Positions 45,621 through 55,240 of a DNA stretch of 64,000 nt are shown one piece after another. The translations under genes and the position numbers were made by a program. Each line of letters starts with the position of its first letter. Position 1 is the first letter of the stretch. The notes beneath the pieces were generated by a model. The model worked only from the letters and a program-made list of their open reading frames with translations. It searched no databases and was not told where the DNA came from. This DNA is from Paraburkholderia youngii (GTDB lineage Bacteria > Pseudomonadota > Gammaproteobacteria > Burkholderiales > Burkholderiaceae). The DNA lies in the NCBI RefSeq assembly GCF_013366925.1, contig NZ_JAALDK010000001.1:2797089-2861088 (forward strand), read 5' to 3'.

Positions 45621-47222
45621 ATGTCAGTCTCCGAACTCAAACGCCGCCGCACGTTCGCGGTCATTTCCCACCCGGACGCGGGTAAAACCACGCTCACCGA
45701 AAAGCTGCTGCTGTTTTCGGGCGCGATCCAGATCGCCGGTACGGTGAAGGGCCGCAAGAGCAACCGCTACGCGACGTCCGACTGGATGGAGATCGAAAAG
45801 CAACGCGGCATTTCGGTCGCGAGCTCGGTGATGCAGTTCGAGTACGGCGATTGCGTGATCAACCTGCTCGACACGCCGGGCCACGAGGACTTTTCCGAAG
45901 ATACCTACCGCGTGCTGACCGCGGTCGACGCCGCCGTGATGGTGATCGACGGCGCGAACGGCGTCGAAGCGCAGACGCTGAAGCTGCTCGAAGTCTGCCG
46001 CAGCCGCAAGACGCCGATCGTCACGTTCATCAACAAGCTCGACCGCGAAGTGCGCGAGCCGCTCGAACTGCTCGATGAAATCGAGCAGCACCTCGGCGTG
46101 GCGGCAGTGCCGTTCACGTGGCCGATCGGCATGGGCAAGGATTTTCAGGGCGTCTACGACGTCCAGCGCGATCAGGTGCGGGTGTTCCGCGCCGGCCAGG
46201 ATACGGCCGGCGGCGCGGTCGAAACGCTGCAGGCACTGAGCGACGAGGAAGGCGAGCGCCGTTTCGGCCACGCGTGGGTGCGTGCGAAGGAAGAGATCGA
46301 TCTGATCAGCGGCGCGACGCCCGAATTCGACCGTGAGCAGTTTTTGGCCGGGCAGCAGTCGCCGGTGCTGTTCGGCTCGGCGATCAACAACTTCGGCGTG
46401 AAGGAAATTCTCGACGCGCTGGTCGACCTCGCGCCGCCGCCGTCGATGCGTATGACCGTGCAGCGTCCGGTGCAACCGGAAGAGTCGAAGTTCACCGGCG
46501 TCGTGTTCAAGGTGCAGGCGAACATGGACCTCGCGCACCGCGACCGCGTCGCGTTCATCCGCGTGTGTTCGGGACGTTTCGAGCGCGGCATGGCGGTGAA
46601 GGTCACGCGCTCGAACAAGACGTTCCGCGCGAACAACGTGGTCACGTTCCTGTCGCAGCGTCGCGAGACGGTGAGCGAGGCGTATCCGGGCGACATCATC
46701 GGTATTCCGAATCACGGTACGCTCAGTCTCGGCGATACGCTGACCGAAGGCGAGCAGCTGCAGTTCGTCGGCCTGCCGTTCTTCGCGCCGGAAATTTTCC
46801 AGACCGTCGAAGTGGTCGATCCGATGCGCGCGAAGCAGCTCGGCGAAGCGCTGAAGCAGCTCGGCGAGGAAGGCGCGATCCAGGTGTTCCGTCCCGAAGC
46901 GGGCGGTCTGATGATTCTCGGCGCGGTCGGGCAACTGCAGTTCGAAGTGGTGTCGCACCGGCTGTCGACGGAATACAAGGTCGACGTGCGGATGGCGCCG
47001 GCGCGCTACCGGCTGTCGCGCTGGGTGACCTGCGACGATCCGGCCGAGCTGCGCCGCTTCACCGACTCGTACTCGGCGCGCATCGCGCTCGATGCGTCCG
47101 ATGCGCCGACCTACCTGGCTTCGCACGTGTCGGAGATCGAGGTCGCGCAGAAGGCGTGGCCGAAGATCGTGTTCAACGAGTTGCGCGAGCACTCGGGGGC
47201 GCCGTTCAGGAAGGCGATGTAA
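45621..47222 (+). CDS. prfC: Peptide chain release factor 3
   Basis: This 533-residue GTPase has the G1 loop HPDAGKTT (17-24), the switch region KQRGISVASSVMQFEY, G3 DTPGHEDFSEDTYR and G4 NKLDREV, followed by domain II (MAVKVTRSNKTFRANNVVTF) and the C-terminal RF3 domain. RF3 uses GTP to release RF1/RF2 from the ribosome after termination. Length is normal. The gene stands alone and ends at a strong terminator. Confidence 0.95.
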   Translation: MSVSELKRRRTFAVISHPDAGKTTLTEKLLLFSGAIQIAGTVKGRKSNRYATSDWMEIEKQRGISVASSVMQFEYGDCVINLLDTPGHEDFSEDTYRVLTAVDAAVMVIDGANGVEAQTLKLLEVCRSRKTPIVTFINKLDREVREPLELLDEIEQHLGVAAVPFTWPIGMGKDFQGVYDVQRDQVRVFRAGQDTAGGAVETLQALSDEEGERRFGHAWVRAKEEIDLISGATPEFDREQFLAGQQSPVLFGSAINNFGVKEILDALVDLAPPPSMRMTVQRPVQPEESKFTGVVFKVQANMDLAHRDRVAFIRVCSGRFERGMAVKVTRSNKTFRANNVVTFLSQRRETVSEAYPGDIIGIPNHGTLSLGDTLTEGEQLQFVGLPFFAPEIFQTVEVVDPMRAKQLGEALKQLGEEGAIQVFRPEAGGLMILGAVGQLQFEVVSHRLSTEYKVDVRMAPARYRLSRWVTCDDPAELRRFTDSYSARIALDASDAPTYLASHVSEIEVAQKAWPKIVFNELREHSGAPFRKAM

Positions 47223-47249
47223 AGCGGCGAGTCCGCTGGTTTCGAAGCT

Positions 47250-47280
47250 AAAAAGCCGCGTCGATCGACGCGGCTTTTTT
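47250..47280. terminator. Bidirectional rho-independent terminator after prfC
   Basis: AAAAGCCGCGTCGATCGACGCGGCTTTTTT is a long perfect palindrome (GCCGCGTCGA/TCGACGCGGC) flanked by A and T runs, 28 bp after the prfC stop. Confidence 0.92.
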
Positions 47281-47394
47281 CTTTTCGGTCGCCACGACGT
47301 CCCGGCGGCAGCGCGCGACTTCGCCTATGCTGACGGAACCACCCGCCCCGCCGCGAAGCCGGCTCCAATTCCTGTCCAACCGCATGGAGCGACC

Positions 47395-49845
47395 GTGACC
47401 GTTCGCAATCTCGACGCCCTGTTTCGCCCGAAATCCGTCGCCGTGATCGGCGCGTCCGAACGGCCGGGCAGCATCGGCGCGATGGTCTGGGCGCGCGTGC
47501 TCGAAGGCGGCTTCGACGGCCCGCTGTGGCCGGTCAATCCGAAGCACGCGAAGCTCGGCGTCCACCCGGTGATCTCCGACGTCAGCGATCTGCCGCAGGC
47601 GCCCACCGTCGCGGTGATCTGCACGCCGCCCGCGACATGGCCCTCGTTGATCCACAAGCTCGGCGGCATGGGCACGCGCGCCGTGATCATCGTCGGCGAG
47701 GCGCGCAGCGATGAAGACCGGCTGGAGCTGCGGCACGCGCTGTCGGCGGCGCGGCCGCATCTGTTGCGCATCGTCGGGCCGGGTAGTCTCGGCGTGGTGT
47801 CGCCGGCGCTCGGCGCGCATCTGGGCGCACCGTCTTGCACGGTCAAGGCGGGCGGCGTCGCCTGGGTGTCGCAGTCGAATGCGCTGACCAACGCGGTGCT
47901 CGGCTGGGCTCGAGCGCGCGGGCTCGGTTTTTCGCATGCGGTGGCGCTCGGAGCGGAGGCCGACGTCGATGCCGGCGACGTGCTCGATTACCTCGCGAGC
48001 GACCCCGGCACCCGCGCGATCCTGGTCGAACTCGACAGCGTGCGGGCGGCGCGCAAGTTCATGTCGGCCGCGCGCGCGGCGGCGCGCAACAAGCCGGTGC
48101 TCGCGCTGCGCTCCGGCCGCGACGATCCCGCCGACGGTCTCTATACAGCGGCGTTCCGGCGCGCGGGCCTCGTGCGCGTCGACGCGCTCGACGATCTGCT
48201 CGACGAAATCGAAACCCTCGGCGTCGGCCGTGTGGCGGCGGGCGCCACCGCGACGCTGATTACCAGCGACCGGGGTCTCGCGACGCTCGCGCGCGACGCA
48301 TTCAGCGCCGCCGGCGGCCTGCTCGCGCCGTGGCCGGCCGCGGCGTCGGACGCGCTGCGCGAAGCGCTGCCGCTCGCGGTGGGCGGCAATCCGCTGCTGC
48401 TCGGCGACGGCGCTCGTCCTGAGCACTTCGGCACCGCGCTGAAGCTGCTCGGCGAGTATCGCGAGACCGGCACCGCCGTCGTGGTGCACGCATCGACGCA
48501 TGGCGCGCCCGTCGACGACGTCGCGCAGGCGCTGATCGAGCATCAGCGCTTTGCGTATCGCGGGCTGCTCGCATGCTTCTTCGGCGGTGTCGATGCGGCG
48601 AGGCGCGACGCGCTGCATGCGCAGGGCATCCCGGTGCACACGACGCCGCAGCGGCTCGCGCGCGCGTTCGCCCGTCTGGTCGATTACCGGCTGGGTCGCG
48701 AATTGCTGATGCAAACGCCGGAAGGCCTGCCCGCGCAGATTCCCGAGTCGATCGACGCCGCCCAGGCGCAGGCTCGCGAAGCGTTGGCGGCGGGCGAAAG
48801 CGAGCTCGCCGGGGACGCGGCGGCGCGGTTTCTGGCGCGATTCGGGTTGCAGGTGGAGGGTGTGGAAGAAGGGGGCGCCACTGCGCCCGGCCCCGCTGCG
48901 CCGTGCGCCGATGCCGACAGCGCGACAAAACCCATCGTCGACGTCGCCGTTGAACTGCACGACGACGACAACTTCGGCCCCGTGTTCCGCTTCGCCGCGC
49001 CGCCGATCGACGGCGTTTCCAGCGGGTTGCACGTGTACGGCCTGCCGCCGCTCAATCCGATGCTCGCGCGCGATATCGTCACCCGTTCGCAATACGCGAG
49101 GCTGGTCGCGCCGGAGCCGACGCTCGCCGCGTTGACGGCATTGTCGCAAGCGGTTTGCGACGTGCGCGAGATCGTCGGCCTGTCGTTGAAGCTGAGGGTC
49201 TACCCGGACCGCGTGACGGTGGTCGATCCGGTGTTGCGGGTCGGCGGGAAGCGCAGCCGTCTCGCGATCGTGCCGTATCCGCGCCGCTTCGAGGAAACGA
49301 TCGACTGGCAGGGTATGCGTATAACGGTACGGCCGATTCGCCCGGAAGACGAAAACGCGCATCGCGAGTTCGTGAACGCGATGACGCCGGAAGATTTGCG
49401 GCTGCGTTTTTTCGGTGCGGTCGGCGCGTTCGACCACTCGCAACTCGCGCGCATGACGCAGATCGATTACGACCGGGAAATGGCGCTGATCGCGACGGTC
49501 GAGAACGAAGACGGCGTCGCGCAGACGCTCGGCGTGGTGCGCGCGGTGGCCGATCCCGACAACGAGACAGCCGAATTCGCGGTGACCGTGCGCTCGGACC
49601 AGAAGGGGCGCCGCCTCGGCCAGTTGCTGATGCAGCGGATCATTGCATACGCGCGGGCGCGCGATACGCACTGGCTGATCGGTGAGGCGCTGCGCGAGAA
49701 CACCGCGATGATCGCGCTGGCGAAGGCCAGCGGCTTCACGATCACGCGGACCGAAGACCCCGGCGTGGTCGGCTTCCGGATGGCGCTCGACGAAACGGCG
49801 GGGGCGGAGCCGAAGTCCGCCGCGCAGAATCAGCCGGGGGTTTGA
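47395..49845 (+). CDS. Pat-like protein acetyltransferase: CoA-ligase domains plus GNAT
   Basis: This 816-residue protein has a CoA-binding/succinyl-CoA-ligase-like N-terminal part (LFRPKSVAVIGASERPGSIG; DVSDLPQAPTVAVICTPPAT), a degenerate ATP-grasp region (about 455-650) and a C-terminal GNAT domain (about 640-800; VTVRSDQKGRRLGQLLMQRI). This matches the acetyl-CoA sensing acetyltransferases that inactivate acyl-CoA synthetases (Pat of Salmonella, 886 residues). The GTG start at 47395 has GGAG 5 bp upstream; the longer frame has none. No deacetylase gene is near. Confidence 0.82.
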   Translation: MTVRNLDALFRPKSVAVIGASERPGSIGAMVWARVLEGGFDGPLWPVNPKHAKLGVHPVISDVSDLPQAPTVAVICTPPATWPSLIHKLGGMGTRAVIIVGEARSDEDRLELRHALSAARPHLLRIVGPGSLGVVSPALGAHLGAPSCTVKAGGVAWVSQSNALTNAVLGWARARGLGFSHAVALGAEADVDAGDVLDYLASDPGTRAILVELDSVRAARKFMSAARAAARNKPVLALRSGRDDPADGLYTAAFRRAGLVRVDALDDLLDEIETLGVGRVAAGATATLITSDRGLATLARDAFSAAGGLLAPWPAAASDALREALPLAVGGNPLLLGDGARPEHFGTALKLLGEYRETGTAVVVHASTHGAPVDDVAQALIEHQRFAYRGLLACFFGGVDAARRDALHAQGIPVHTTPQRLARAFARLVDYRLGRELLMQTPEGLPAQIPESIDAAQAQAREALAAGESELAGDAAARFLARFGLQVEGVEEGGATAPGPAAPCADADSATKPIVDVAVELHDDDNFGPVFRFAAPPIDGVSSGLHVYGLPPLNPMLARDIVTRSQYARLVAPEPTLAALTALSQAVCDVREIVGLSLKLRVYPDRVTVVDPVLRVGGKRSRLAIVPYPRRFEETIDWQGMRITVRPIRPEDENAHREFVNAMTPEDLRLRFFGAVGAFDHSQLARMTQIDYDREMALIATVENEDGVAQTLGVVRAVADPDNETAEFAVTVRSDQKGRRLGQLLMQRIIAYARARDTHWLIGEALRENTAMIALAKASGFTITRTEDPGVVGFRMALDETAGAEPKSAAQNQPGV

Positions 49846-49887
49846 GCGGCTTAGGTCGCGAGCCGCTCAACGCACGGCTTCATCACC

Positions 49888-50433
49888 TCACGCCGCCAGC
49901 TTCTGCGCCGCCTCATCGACTTGCGCGCGCGTGACCGACAGCTCATCGAGCCATGCCTGCGCATACACCGCCCCGGTTTCGCGCTCGAGCCGCGCGATCG
50001 TCGCGGCGCAGCGGTTCGCGTCCTTCAGCGTCGAAATGAACGATTTCACCGACTCGCCGCCCTTGAACGCGTCGAACAGCGGCACGCGAATTTCATCGGG
50101 CAGCGGGCGGGTGGTCCATTGGTACGGCTTGCCGTTGAACGTCAGCGACGGCGGCAGCACGCGCTCCTTGCGCGCGGCCGGAATCAGGCCGTAGGTGCGC
50201 GCCGCTTCGCCGATCTGCTCGGGCGAAAACAGCTCGTCGGGCGTGATGTCGAATTGCTGGATGAAGGTCTCGATGCTTTGCATCGCGGCGGCGCGGTCGT
50301 CGCGGCGCTTCTGCGCGTGAGCGACGATGTCGCGCAGTTCGTCGGCTTCTGCCGCGGTGATCGTGAAGCTCGACTGCTTCTGCTGGAGTTCGGAAAAACG
50401 CTGGAATTCGGAATCGGTCAGAAGTTTGGCCAT
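49888..50433 (-). CDS. 181-aa hypothetical protein
   Basis: This helical protein (MAKLLTDSEFQRFSELQQKQ start) has a long coiled-coil-like first half and a segment FNGKPYQWTTRPLPDEI (about 97-113). The first half resembles the N-terminal region of H-NS-type proteins, but the H-NS DNA-binding signature is absent. It is convergent with Pat and sits 128 bp from the IclR gene, on the same strand. I assign no function. Confidence 0.6.
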   Translation of the reverse strand: MAKLLTDSEFQRFSELQQKQSSFTITAAEADELRDIVAHAQKRRDDRAAAMQSIETFIQQFDITPDELFSPEQIGEAARTYGLIPAARKERVLPPSLTFNGKPYQWTTRPLPDEIRVPLFDAFKGGESVKSFISTLKDANRCAATIARLERETGAVYAQAWLDELSVTRAQVDEAAQKLAA

Positions 50434-50561
50434 TGCTCAATCGATGCGCGCGCATGAGCCCGTCATGCGGCGATATTTTGGAAGGGCCGCCATTCTAAAC
50501 CAAGTGCGCGTGCGTGCAGCCGCACGAACGTCGTCGCGCAACTTGCCGCGCACCTTGTCGA

Positions 50562-51347
50562 TCACGCGGCCTGCTCGCGGAACATCGACAGCGCTTGCAC
50601 CGTGTCGCGCAGCAGCGTGGTGGCCGCTTCGAGCGTCGGCGCGACATATTCGTCGATCCGCCGCAGATACGGACAGGTGAGCACCGCGATCGCCTGTCCC
50701 GACGGCGCGAGGATTGGGAACGTCACGTCGGTGACGCCGAAGGTCTGCTGGCTGTCCTTCTGCCAGAAGCCCGCCGCGCGGATGCGTTCGCAGGCCTCCT
50801 CCAGCGCGTCGCGATCGAGCGTCACTTCGCCCTTCACCTTGGTGTGCTCGGCAAGCATCTGCTGACGCTGCTCGACGCTCTGGAACGCGAGCATCACGCG
50901 TCCCGAGCCGGTGTCGATCAGACCGACCCGCGAGCCGAGCCGCACCGACATGCCCCAGGAGCCCGGTCCGTCGACCTGCGCGATCACCAGCAGGTTGCCG
51001 CGGTCGTAGACGACCAGGTGGCACGACTGTTCGGCCGCGTCGGCGAAACGCTGCATCAGCGGCAGCGCTTCGGCGATCAGCCGGTTCATCGGCGGATGAC
51101 GGTGCGCGAGCGCGAACAGCTTCAGGCTCAGCGAGTAGCGGTCGCCGGCCGCCGAGCGCACCACGTATTGACGCGCGACGAGGCGTTCGAGCATCCGGTA
51201 CATCTCGCTCGCATTGCGGCCCAGGTGGCGCGTGATTTCGGCGCGCGTGAGTCCTTCCTTCTGCTCGGACAGCAGCTCGAGAATGTCGAGGCCTTTATCC
51301 AGTGCGGGGGCGCGGTAGCGGTCGTCGTCTTTGTCTTCGGCGTCCAT
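50562..51347 (-). CDS. IclR-family transcriptional regulator
   Basis: This 261-residue regulator has the IclR winged HTH (about 14-75; ALDKGLDILELLSEQKEGLT; TRHLGRNASEMYRMLERLVA) and an effector domain (about 85-250; SCHLVVYDRGNLLVIAQVDG). It is divergent from the L-fucose-type operon with 250 bp between, which contains a TTCATT-GGTG-AATGAA palindrome. By position it represses that operon until a sugar-acid intermediate accumulates. Confidence 0.88.
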   Translation of the reverse strand: MDAEDKDDDRYRAPALDKGLDILELLSEQKEGLTRAEITRHLGRNASEMYRMLERLVARQYVVRSAAGDRYSLSLKLFALAHRHPPMNRLIAEALPLMQRFADAAEQSCHLVVYDRGNLLVIAQVDGPGSWGMSVRLGSRVGLIDTGSGRVMLAFQSVEQRQQMLAEHTKVKGEVTLDRDALEEACERIRAAGFWQKDSQQTFGVTDVTFPILAPSGQAIAVLTCPYLRRIDEYVAPTLEAATTLLRDTVQALSMFREQAA

Positions 51348-51495
51348 CGTGAGGGTAGGGGATCTCGTCGGGATTTCTTATTATCTGGCGCGCGCGCAGC
51401 GTTTCGCGAACTGAATGTCTGCTGTCCAGGGAAAACCCCGGGCATCGCGTCGCGCAGTTTTCTTGACTTGGAAAAATTCGAATATGAATAATACG

Positions 51496-51511
51496 TTCAT
51501 TGGTGAATGAA
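51496..51511. promoter_or_regulatory. 16-bp palindrome TTCATTGGTGAATGAA, candidate IclR operator
   Basis: TTCATT and AATGAA arms flank GGTG in the IclR-aldo/keto reductase divergent region, 87 bp before the operon's first start. No closer symmetrical site is visible there. Confidence 0.5.
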
Positions 51512-51597
51512 TGTACGGGTGAGCGAGGCGCGCCTTTTCTGGCTGCGCATTGGGCCCGTCGCATGGTAAAAACACCACAAAATAGGGAGACACGCTC

Positions 51598-52638
51598 ATG
51601 TCGGCATCGATCGGATCCAGGATCGGGCAACGGCGCCGGATCGGCCGCGGCTCGTTGCAGGTGAGCGGACTAGGGCTCGGCACGGCGCCGCTCGGCGGCC
51701 TGTATCGCGACCTGTCCGAGGAGGAGGCCCATGCGACCATCGCCGCCGCCTGGGACGCGGGCGTGCGCTACTTCGACACCGCGCCGCACTACGGCAACAC
51801 CAAGGCCGAGCATCGGCTCGGCGCCGCGTTGCGCCACTATCCGCGCGGCGAATATGTGCTGTCGACCAAGGTCGGCCGCCGCTTCGTGCCGCGCACGTCG
51901 CCATTCGACGACCGCGAAGGCTGGCAGAATCCGCTGCCGTTCGAAGCGATCTACGACTATACGCACGACGGCATTCTGCGTTCGTTCGAGGACAGCCAGC
52001 AGCGCCTCGGCATCGTCGATATCGACATCCTGCTCGTGCATGACATCGGCCGCGTCACGCACGGCGACCGGCATCCGCACTACTGGCGGCAACTGACCGA
52101 AGGCGGCGGTTTCCGCGCGCTGGAGCGCCTGCGTTCGACCGGCGCGATCAAGGCGGTCGGCCTCGGTGTCAACGAAGGCGCGGTGATTCTCGACGCGATG
52201 GCCGAGTGCGATATCGATTGCGCGTTGCTCGCGGGGCGTTATACGCTGCTCGAGCAGACCACCCTCGATGACCTGCTGCCCGCCTGCGAGGCGCGCGGCG
52301 TCAGCATTCTGCTCGGCGGCGCGTTCAATTCGGGCATTCTGGCGCGCGGCGTCGAAGGCGATCTGAAATTCAATTACGGCGCAGCGCCGCCCGAGGTGAT
52401 CGAGCGCGTCGCGCGTCTGGAGGCGGTATGCCGCGCGCACAATGTGCCGCTCGCCGCTGCCGCGTTGCAGTTTCCGTATGCGCATCCGGCGGTCGCCACC
52501 GTGCTGACCGGCGCGCGCAGTGCCGACGAATTGCGCGAGAACGTCGCGTCGTTCGAGCAGCCGATCCCCGCGGCCTTGTGGTCCGCATTGCGCGACGCGG
52601 GCCTGCTCGACCCGCGCGCGCCCGCGCCCGAGGACTGA
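51598..52638 (+). CDS. Aldo/keto reductase, L-fucose dehydrogenase type
   Basis: This 346-residue protein has the AKR tetrad: Tyr in TAPHYGN, Lys in LSTKVGRRF, His in LLVHDIGR and Asp in GVRYFDTAPHYG. Relatives oxidise L-fucose or other aldoses to lactones (also D-threo-aldose/pyridoxal dehydrogenase). It is first in a four-gene run with lactonase, SDR and FAH hydrolase, so L-fucose to L-fuconolactone is the best-supported reaction. Confidence 0.85.
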   Translation: MSASIGSRIGQRRRIGRGSLQVSGLGLGTAPLGGLYRDLSEEEAHATIAAAWDAGVRYFDTAPHYGNTKAEHRLGAALRHYPRGEYVLSTKVGRRFVPRTSPFDDREGWQNPLPFEAIYDYTHDGILRSFEDSQQRLGIVDIDILLVHDIGRVTHGDRHPHYWRQLTEGGGFRALERLRSTGAIKAVGLGVNEGAVILDAMAECDIDCALLAGRYTLLEQTTLDDLLPACEARGVSILLGGAFNSGILARGVEGDLKFNYGAAPPEVIERVARLEAVCRAHNVPLAAAALQFPYAHPAVATVLTGARSADELRENVASFEQPIPAALWSALRDAGLLDPRAPAPED

Positions 52639-52645
52639 ACCGACC

Positions 52646-53476
52646 ATGCCGATCGACGCTCACCAGCACTACTGGGACCCCGCGCGGGGCGACTACGAGT
52701 GGCTGACACCGGAGCTGAAAATTCTCTACCGGCCGTTCGGGCCTGATGATCTGAAGCCGTTGCGCGAACAGGCCGGCATCGAGCGGACCGTGGTCGTGCA
52801 GGCCGCGCCGACGCTCGACGAAACCCGCTACCTGCTCGACATCGCGCGGCACGAGCCGTCGATCGCGGGCGTGGTCGGCTGGGTGCCGCTGCTGTTGCCG
52901 AACGCGCCCGATCTGATCGAGGCGCTCGCGCGCGAGCCGAAGTTCAAGGGCGTGCGGCCGATGCTGCAGGACCTGCCCGACGACGGCTGGATCGCGAACC
53001 CCGACCTCACGCCGGCGATCGACGCACTGATCGCGCACGACCTCGCGTTCGATGCGTTGATCTACGCGCGTCACGTGCAGTACGTCGAGATTTTCGCGCA
53101 GCGTTTTCCGGCGTTGCGCATGGTGGTCGATCATGGCGCGAAGCCGCCGATCCGCTTCGGCCCGGCGGGCTACGATGTGTGGCGCGATGCGATTGCCCGG
53201 CTCGCCGCATTCCCTCAGGTGCACTGCAAGCTGTCTGGTCTCGCGACCGAGGCGTCGCCCGGCTGGACCGAGGACACGCTGCGGCCCTACGTCGAGCATC
53301 TGCTGAACACTTTCGGCCCGGCGCGGCTGATGTGGGGCAGCGACTGGCCCGTGCTCGAACTGAACGGCGACTATCTGCTGTGGCATTCGGTGGCGACCAC
53401 GCTGCTCGCGTCGTTGAGCGACGCCGAGCGCGACGCCGTGTTCGGCGAGAACGCCGCCGCGTTTTACCGGCTTTGA
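52646..53476 (+). CDS. Amidohydrolase family, L-fuconolactonase-like
   Basis: This 276-residue TIM-barrel protein has the metal site of COG3618 amidohydrolases (DAHQHYWDPARGDYEWL) and the GSDWPVLEL motif near its C-terminus. Relatives open sugar-acid lactones without a transition metal. It starts 8 bp after the reductase stop and would hydrolyse L-fuconolactone to L-fuconate. Confidence 0.85.
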   Translation: MPIDAHQHYWDPARGDYEWLTPELKILYRPFGPDDLKPLREQAGIERTVVVQAAPTLDETRYLLDIARHEPSIAGVVGWVPLLLPNAPDLIEALAREPKFKGVRPMLQDLPDDGWIANPDLTPAIDALIAHDLAFDALIYARHVQYVEIFAQRFPALRMVVDHGAKPPIRFGPAGYDVWRDAIARLAAFPQVHCKLSGLATEASPGWTEDTLRPYVEHLLNTFGPARLMWGSDWPVLELNGDYLLWHSVATTLLASLSDAERDAVFGENAAAFYRL

Positions 53477-53509
53477 TTTCGTTAGCAGCCCATTCAACTG
53501 GAGTCGTAG

Positions 53510-54253
53510 ATGACACAAAGACTGGCCGGCAAAACGGCCCTGATCACCGCGGCGGGACAAGGTATCGGTCTCGCCACCGCCGAACTGTTCGCGCGCGAAG
53601 GCGCGCGCGTGATCGCCACCGATATCCGCATCGACGGACTCGCTGGCAAGCCGGTCGAGGCGCGCAAGCTCGACGTGCTCGACGGCGCGGCGATCAAGGC
53701 GCTCGCCGCGGAAGTCGGCACGATCGACGTGCTGTTCAACTGCGCGGGCTACGTGCATGCGGGCAATATCCTCGAATGCAGCGAGGAGGACTGGGATTTC
53801 GCGTTCGACCTCAACGCGAAGGCGATGTACCGTATGATTCGCGCGTTCTTGCCAGCCATGTTGGAGAAGGGCGGCGGCTCGATCATCAACATGTCGTCGG
53901 CGGCGTCGAGCGTGAAGGGCGTGCCGAACCGCTTCGCGTACGGTGCGTCGAAAGCCGCAGTGGTCGGGCTGACGAAGTCCGTCGCCGCGGATTTCGTCAC
54001 GCGTGGTGTACGCTGTAACGCGATTTGCCCGGGCACGGTGTCCTCGCCGTCGCTCGAACAGCGAATCGCCGCGCAGGCTCAGGCGCAGGGCGCGTCGGTC
54101 GATGCGGTGCAGGCCGCGTTCGTCGCGCGTCAGCCGATGGGCCGCATCGGCAAGCCGGAGGAAATCGCCGCGCTCGCGCTGTATCTCGCGTCCGACGAGT
54201 CGTCGTTCACGACGGGCCAGCTCCATGTGATCGACGGCGGATGGTCGAACTGA
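53510..54253 (+). CDS. SDR, 2-keto-3-deoxy-L-fuconate dehydrogenase-like
   Basis: This 247-residue SDR has [22 protein letters not shown], a Ser in [11 protein letters not shown] and [10 protein letters not shown], with HVIDGGWSN at the end. GGAG lies 7 bp upstream. Between a lactonase and a FAH hydrolase it fits oxidation of 2-keto-3-deoxy-L-fuconate to the 2,4-diketo acid. The dehydratase that would make its substrate is not in the cluster. Confidence 0.83.
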   Translation: MTQRLAGKTALITAAGQGIGLATAELFAREGARVIATDIRIDGLAGKPVEARKLDVLDGAAIKALAAEVGTIDVLFNCAGYVHAGNILECSEEDWDFAFDLNAKAMYRMIRAFLPAMLEKGGGSIINMSSAASSVKGVPNRFAYGASKAAVVGLTKSVAADFVTRGVRCNAICPGTVSSPSLEQRIAAQAQAQGASVDAVQAAFVARQPMGRIGKPEEIAALALYLASDESSFTTGQLHVIDGGWSN

Positions 54254-54305
54254 TTCTGATTGGTTGACGAACCGAACACTACTGAACGTAAAGGAAAGTG
54301 CAACG

Positions 54306-55154
54306 ATGAAACTGCTTCGTTATGGGCCGAAGGGCCAAGAAAAGCCGGGCCTGCTGGACGCGCAAGGCAAGATTCGCGATCTGTCGAAGGTGGTGGGCGA
54401 TATCGACGGCGCTGTGCTCGGCGATGAAAGCCTCGCCAAACTGCGCGCGCTCGATCCGGCAACGCTGCCGCTCGTCGAAGGAAATCCGCGCGTGGGCCCG
54501 TGCGTCGGCAAGATCGGCAAGTTCATCTGCATCGGCCTGAACTACGCGGATCACGCGGCGGAATCGAATCTGCCGGTGCCGGCCGAACCGGTCATCTTCA
54601 ACAAGTGGACGAGCGCGATCAGCGGCCCGAACGACGACATCGAAATCCCGCGCGGCTCGAAGAAGACCGACTGGGAAGTGGAACTCGGCGTCGTGATCGG
54701 CAAGGCGGCGAAGTACGTCGACGAAGCGAACGCGCTCGAGCACGTGGCCGGCTACTGCGTCGTCAACGACGTGTCGGAGCGCGAATGGCAGATCGAGCGC
54801 GGCGGCACGTGGGACAAGGGCAAGGGCTTCGACACGTTCGGCCCGATCGGCCCGTGGGTCGTCACGCGCGATGAAGTCGCCGATCCGCAGAACCTGAGCC
54901 TGTGGCTGGAAGTGGACGGCCATCGCTACCAGAACGGCAGCACGAAGACGATGATCTTCAGTGTCGCGAAGCTGGTGTCGTATGTGTCGCAGTGCATGAG
55001 CCTGCAGCCGGGCGACGTGATCTCGACCGGCACGCCGCCGGGCGTCGGCATGGGCGTGAAGCCGAACCCGGTATTCCTGAAGCCGGGGCAGACGGTGCGT
55101 CTGGGTATCGAAGGGCTGGGCGAGCAGACGCAGAAGACTTACGCGGCGGAGTAA
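54306..55154 (+). CDS. FAH-family hydrolase, 2,4-diketo-3-deoxy-L-fuconate hydrolase-like
   Basis: This 282-residue protein has fumarylacetoacetase-family features ([18 protein letters not shown], the metal residues in [22 protein letters not shown]). Family members cleave C-C bonds in diketo acids. As the last gene of the operon it would produce pyruvate and L-lactate. Its transcript ends at a strong terminator. Confidence 0.87.
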   Translation: MKLLRYGPKGQEKPGLLDAQGKIRDLSKVVGDIDGAVLGDESLAKLRALDPATLPLVEGNPRVGPCVGKIGKFICIGLNYADHAAESNLPVPAEPVIFNKWTSAISGPNDDIEIPRGSKKTDWEVELGVVIGKAAKYVDEANALEHVAGYCVVNDVSEREWQIERGGTWDKGKGFDTFGPIGPWVVTRDEVADPQNLSLWLEVDGHRYQNGSTKTMIFSVAKLVSYVSQCMSLQPGDVISTGTPPGVGMGVKPNPVFLKPGQTVRLGIEGLGEQTQKTYAAE

Positions 55155-55191
55155 CGCGCTTTCTCTTCCTGTCTTGTCGCTGTGAAATGCG

Positions 55192-55226
55192 AGGCCGTTC
55201 CTGTTACGCGCAGGAGCGGCCTTTTT
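55192..55226 (+). terminator. Rho-independent terminator of the fucose-type operon
   Basis: GGCCGTTCCTG pairs with CAGGAGCGGCC (one mismatch) and is followed by TTTTT. It lies about 38 bp after the FAH stop. Confidence 0.88.
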
Positions 55227-55240
55227 CATGCCGCGCGGCT

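Noticed and set aside
45011..45685. Frame of 224 codons before prfC
   Set aside because: Arg/Pro-rich, runs across repeat copies and into prfC in another phase; no start signal.
51598..55154. Operon as L-rhamnose or D-galactose catabolism
   Set aside because: The lactonase, SDR and FAH set best matches the L-fucose diketo-hydrolase route; no aldolase, dehydratase or rhamnose isomerase genes are present. Rhamnose remains possible.
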